From positions 1-31,564 of the forward strand of contig JAQXHB010000113.1 of the NCBI GenBank assembly GCA_029007015.1: DNA of 31,564 bases. The letters run 5' to 3'. Position 1 is the first letter of the stretch. Each line of letters starts with the position of its first letter. The DNA comes from Bacillota bacterium (lineage in GTDB: Bacteria; Bacillota; Clostridia; Oscillospirales; Acutalibacteraceae). Below are positions 30,519-31,564 of the stretch, piece by piece. The position numbers and the translations under genes are program-made. The notes beneath the pieces are model-generated. The model searched no databases and was not told the DNA's origin. It saw only the letters and a list, made by a program, of their open reading frames with translations.

Positions 30519-31564
30519 TCACCCTTGCTTTACAAAATTCTCAATGGGAGCGGTGTCAAGTCCCGACTGCGTAGCAAAGAAGTCGGCCAGCATACGCGCC
30601 ATTTTCATACAGCCGCCGACCGAGTCACTCTCAAAGTTGAGCGGCATGACGGGGTCGTGAACCGACAGACGGAGCAAAAACCAACTGTCGCCGTCGCTGA
30701 CGCGAACACCCTCGCGGTTGTCATCGGCAATTTGCCAGCCCTCTATGCCGGCGGCAAACTGCTCCAGTTGCCCGATGACGCGCTCACCGACCGGACGGAA
30801 GTCCTCCTCGGTGATGCCGAGGCGCACTTCAAACCGCTCGGCCGGTTCCTTGAGCGCGCCGATGAGTTGGTCGATGGTTCGCCCCTCGCCGCGCAGTTGC
30901 GCCAGTTTGATAACAATGCGCGTGATAAGGTAGGCGCCGTCGTCAAGGAAGTAGTTGGAGCGGAATGCGGCGTGGCCGCTGGTTTCTATCGCCAACGGAG
31001 CTGTCTGCCCCTCGCCGCACAGCCGCACGGCCTCGTCGATAACATTCTTATATCCGCGGCGGAAGCGGTGATGCTTGCCGCCCAGTTCCTGCTCGATAAA
31101 TACCTTCAGCCCGCTGGAGGTGATGGAGTCGGTCACGACGGTACCTCCCGGGCAGTCCTCCAGCGCAAGCACCGACGCGAGCGCGACCAATCGGTTGCGG
31201 TTAATCTCGGTGCCGTCGCTGCCGACCGCACCTGCGCGGTCGACATCGGTGTCAAATATGATGCCCAAGTCGGCATGCGTGCGCACGGTGGCTTCGCACG
31301 CGCACTGCATGGCGTACTCGTTTTCGGGGTTGGGTATGTGATTGGGGAACATGCCGTCGGGCTCAAGGTTGATACTGCCCGTCACATCTGCGCCGAGGGG
31401 TGCCAGCACATCGGAGGCATAAAAGCCGCCGGCGCCGTTGCCTGCATCGACGGTCAATTTGAGACCGCTGAGCGGCTGCTGCGCCTCGTCCTTGCCCACT
31501 GCGTCGCATATCATTTTGCGCAGATAGGCGGCGTATTCACTCAGGAAGGGGACCGCTGTGATAC
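30519..31564 (-). CDS. Phosphomannomutase/phosphoglucomutase family protein (5' end outside window)
   Basis: The frame is open to the edge of the window, so the N-terminal domain with the catalytic phospho-Ser is missing here; ~348 residues are visible. They show the metal-binding loop DTDVDRAG (Asp-x-Asp-x-Asp-Arg), the sugar-recognition region IETSGHAAF, and the C-terminal domain. The usual phosphate-binding loop (RxSGTEP-like) is replaced by a stretch reading LRLSVHDPVMPLNFESDSVGG, so this is a divergent branch of the alpha-D-phosphohexomutase superfamily. It would interconvert hexose 1- and 6-phosphates, but the sugar cannot be read from sequence. It is the first visible gene of the minus-strand operon ending in lacZ. 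Confidence 0.88.
   Translation of the reverse strand, partial: ITAVPFLSEYAAYLRKMICDAVGKDEAQQPLSGLKLTVDAGNGAGGFYASDVLAPLGADVTGSINLEPDGMFPNHIPNPENEYAMQCACEATVRTHADLGIIFDTDVDRAGAVGSDGTEINRNRLVALASVLALEDCPGGTVVTDSITSSGLKVFIEQELGGKHHRFRRGYKNVIDEAVRLCGEGQTAPLAIETSGHAAFRSNYFLDDGAYLITRIVIKLAQLRGEGRTIDQLIGALKEPAERFEVRLGITEEDFRPVGERVIGQLEQFAAGIEGWQIADDNREGVRVSDGDSWFLLRLSVHDPVMPLNFESDSVGGCMKMARMLADFFATQSGLDTAPIENFVKQG

Noticed and set aside
1..31564. CRISPR arrays, tRNA or rRNA genes, insertion sequences, phage genes
   Set aside because: I looked for regularly spaced repeats, tRNA-like motifs and transposase or integrase proteins on both strands and saw none.

Overview
The window reads as chromosomal DNA of an anaerobic, GC-rich member of the class Clostridia (Oscillospiraceae-like). 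The basis is the gene set: a V/A-type ATPase, a six-subunit Rnf complex with NusG-II and Gx-transporter companions, an ECF thiamine S-component behind a TPP riboswitch, AsnA, and a zinc-finger Clp ATPase. Strong AGGAGG ribosome binding sites and consensus -35/-10 promoters also fit. I cannot name a species. No tRNA, rRNA, CRISPR array, insertion sequence or phage gene is visible, and no gene-free stretch exceeds 300 bases.

Layout. (1) 1-4258, plus strand: end of a beta-propeller-like protein (DUF5711-like), a CvpA-family membrane protein, pgsA, and a ClpE-like AAA+ unfoldase, closed by a perfect 16-bp bidirectional terminator. (2) 4330-5110, minus: thiT with a consensus promoter, a TPP riboswitch and a leader terminator. 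(3) 5114-13735, minus: a nine-gene V/A-type ATPase operon transcribed in the order G/H-C-I-K-F-E-A-B-D, with several GTG/TTG starts set by their ribosome binding sites. (4) An AT-rich divergent promoter region, then an orphan plus-strand gene (13960-14415) with two terminators. (5) 14578-23158, plus: an ABC-F ATPase, apbE, a NusG-II protein, a Gx-transporter family protein and rnfCDGEAB, with mostly 1-4 nt overlaps from apbE onward and a strong terminator. (6) 23228-24315, plus: asnA behind a perfect consensus promoter. (7) 24405-31564, minus: a phosphohexomutase running off the window, a short-chain dehydrogenase, uvrC, trmL and a family GH2 beta-galactosidase, packed as one operon.

How the genes work together. 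The centre of the window is a bioenergetic block. Rnf couples reduced ferredoxin and NAD+ to an ion gradient, ApbE attaches FMN to RnfD and RnfG, and the neighbouring, divergently transcribed V/A-type ATPase can use or make that gradient. The points most worth checking are: Ser in place of Thr at the predicted FMN site of RnfD; Asn in place of Asp in the RnfG flavinylation motif; a four-cysteine tail on RnfE; a proteolipid with a non-canonical first half and no evident Na+-ligand Gln; an ABC-F gene at the head of the rnf operon; and an uncharacterised gene that may be a Mur-ligase-like remnant. I found no clearly new multi-gene system; these are variations on known machinery.
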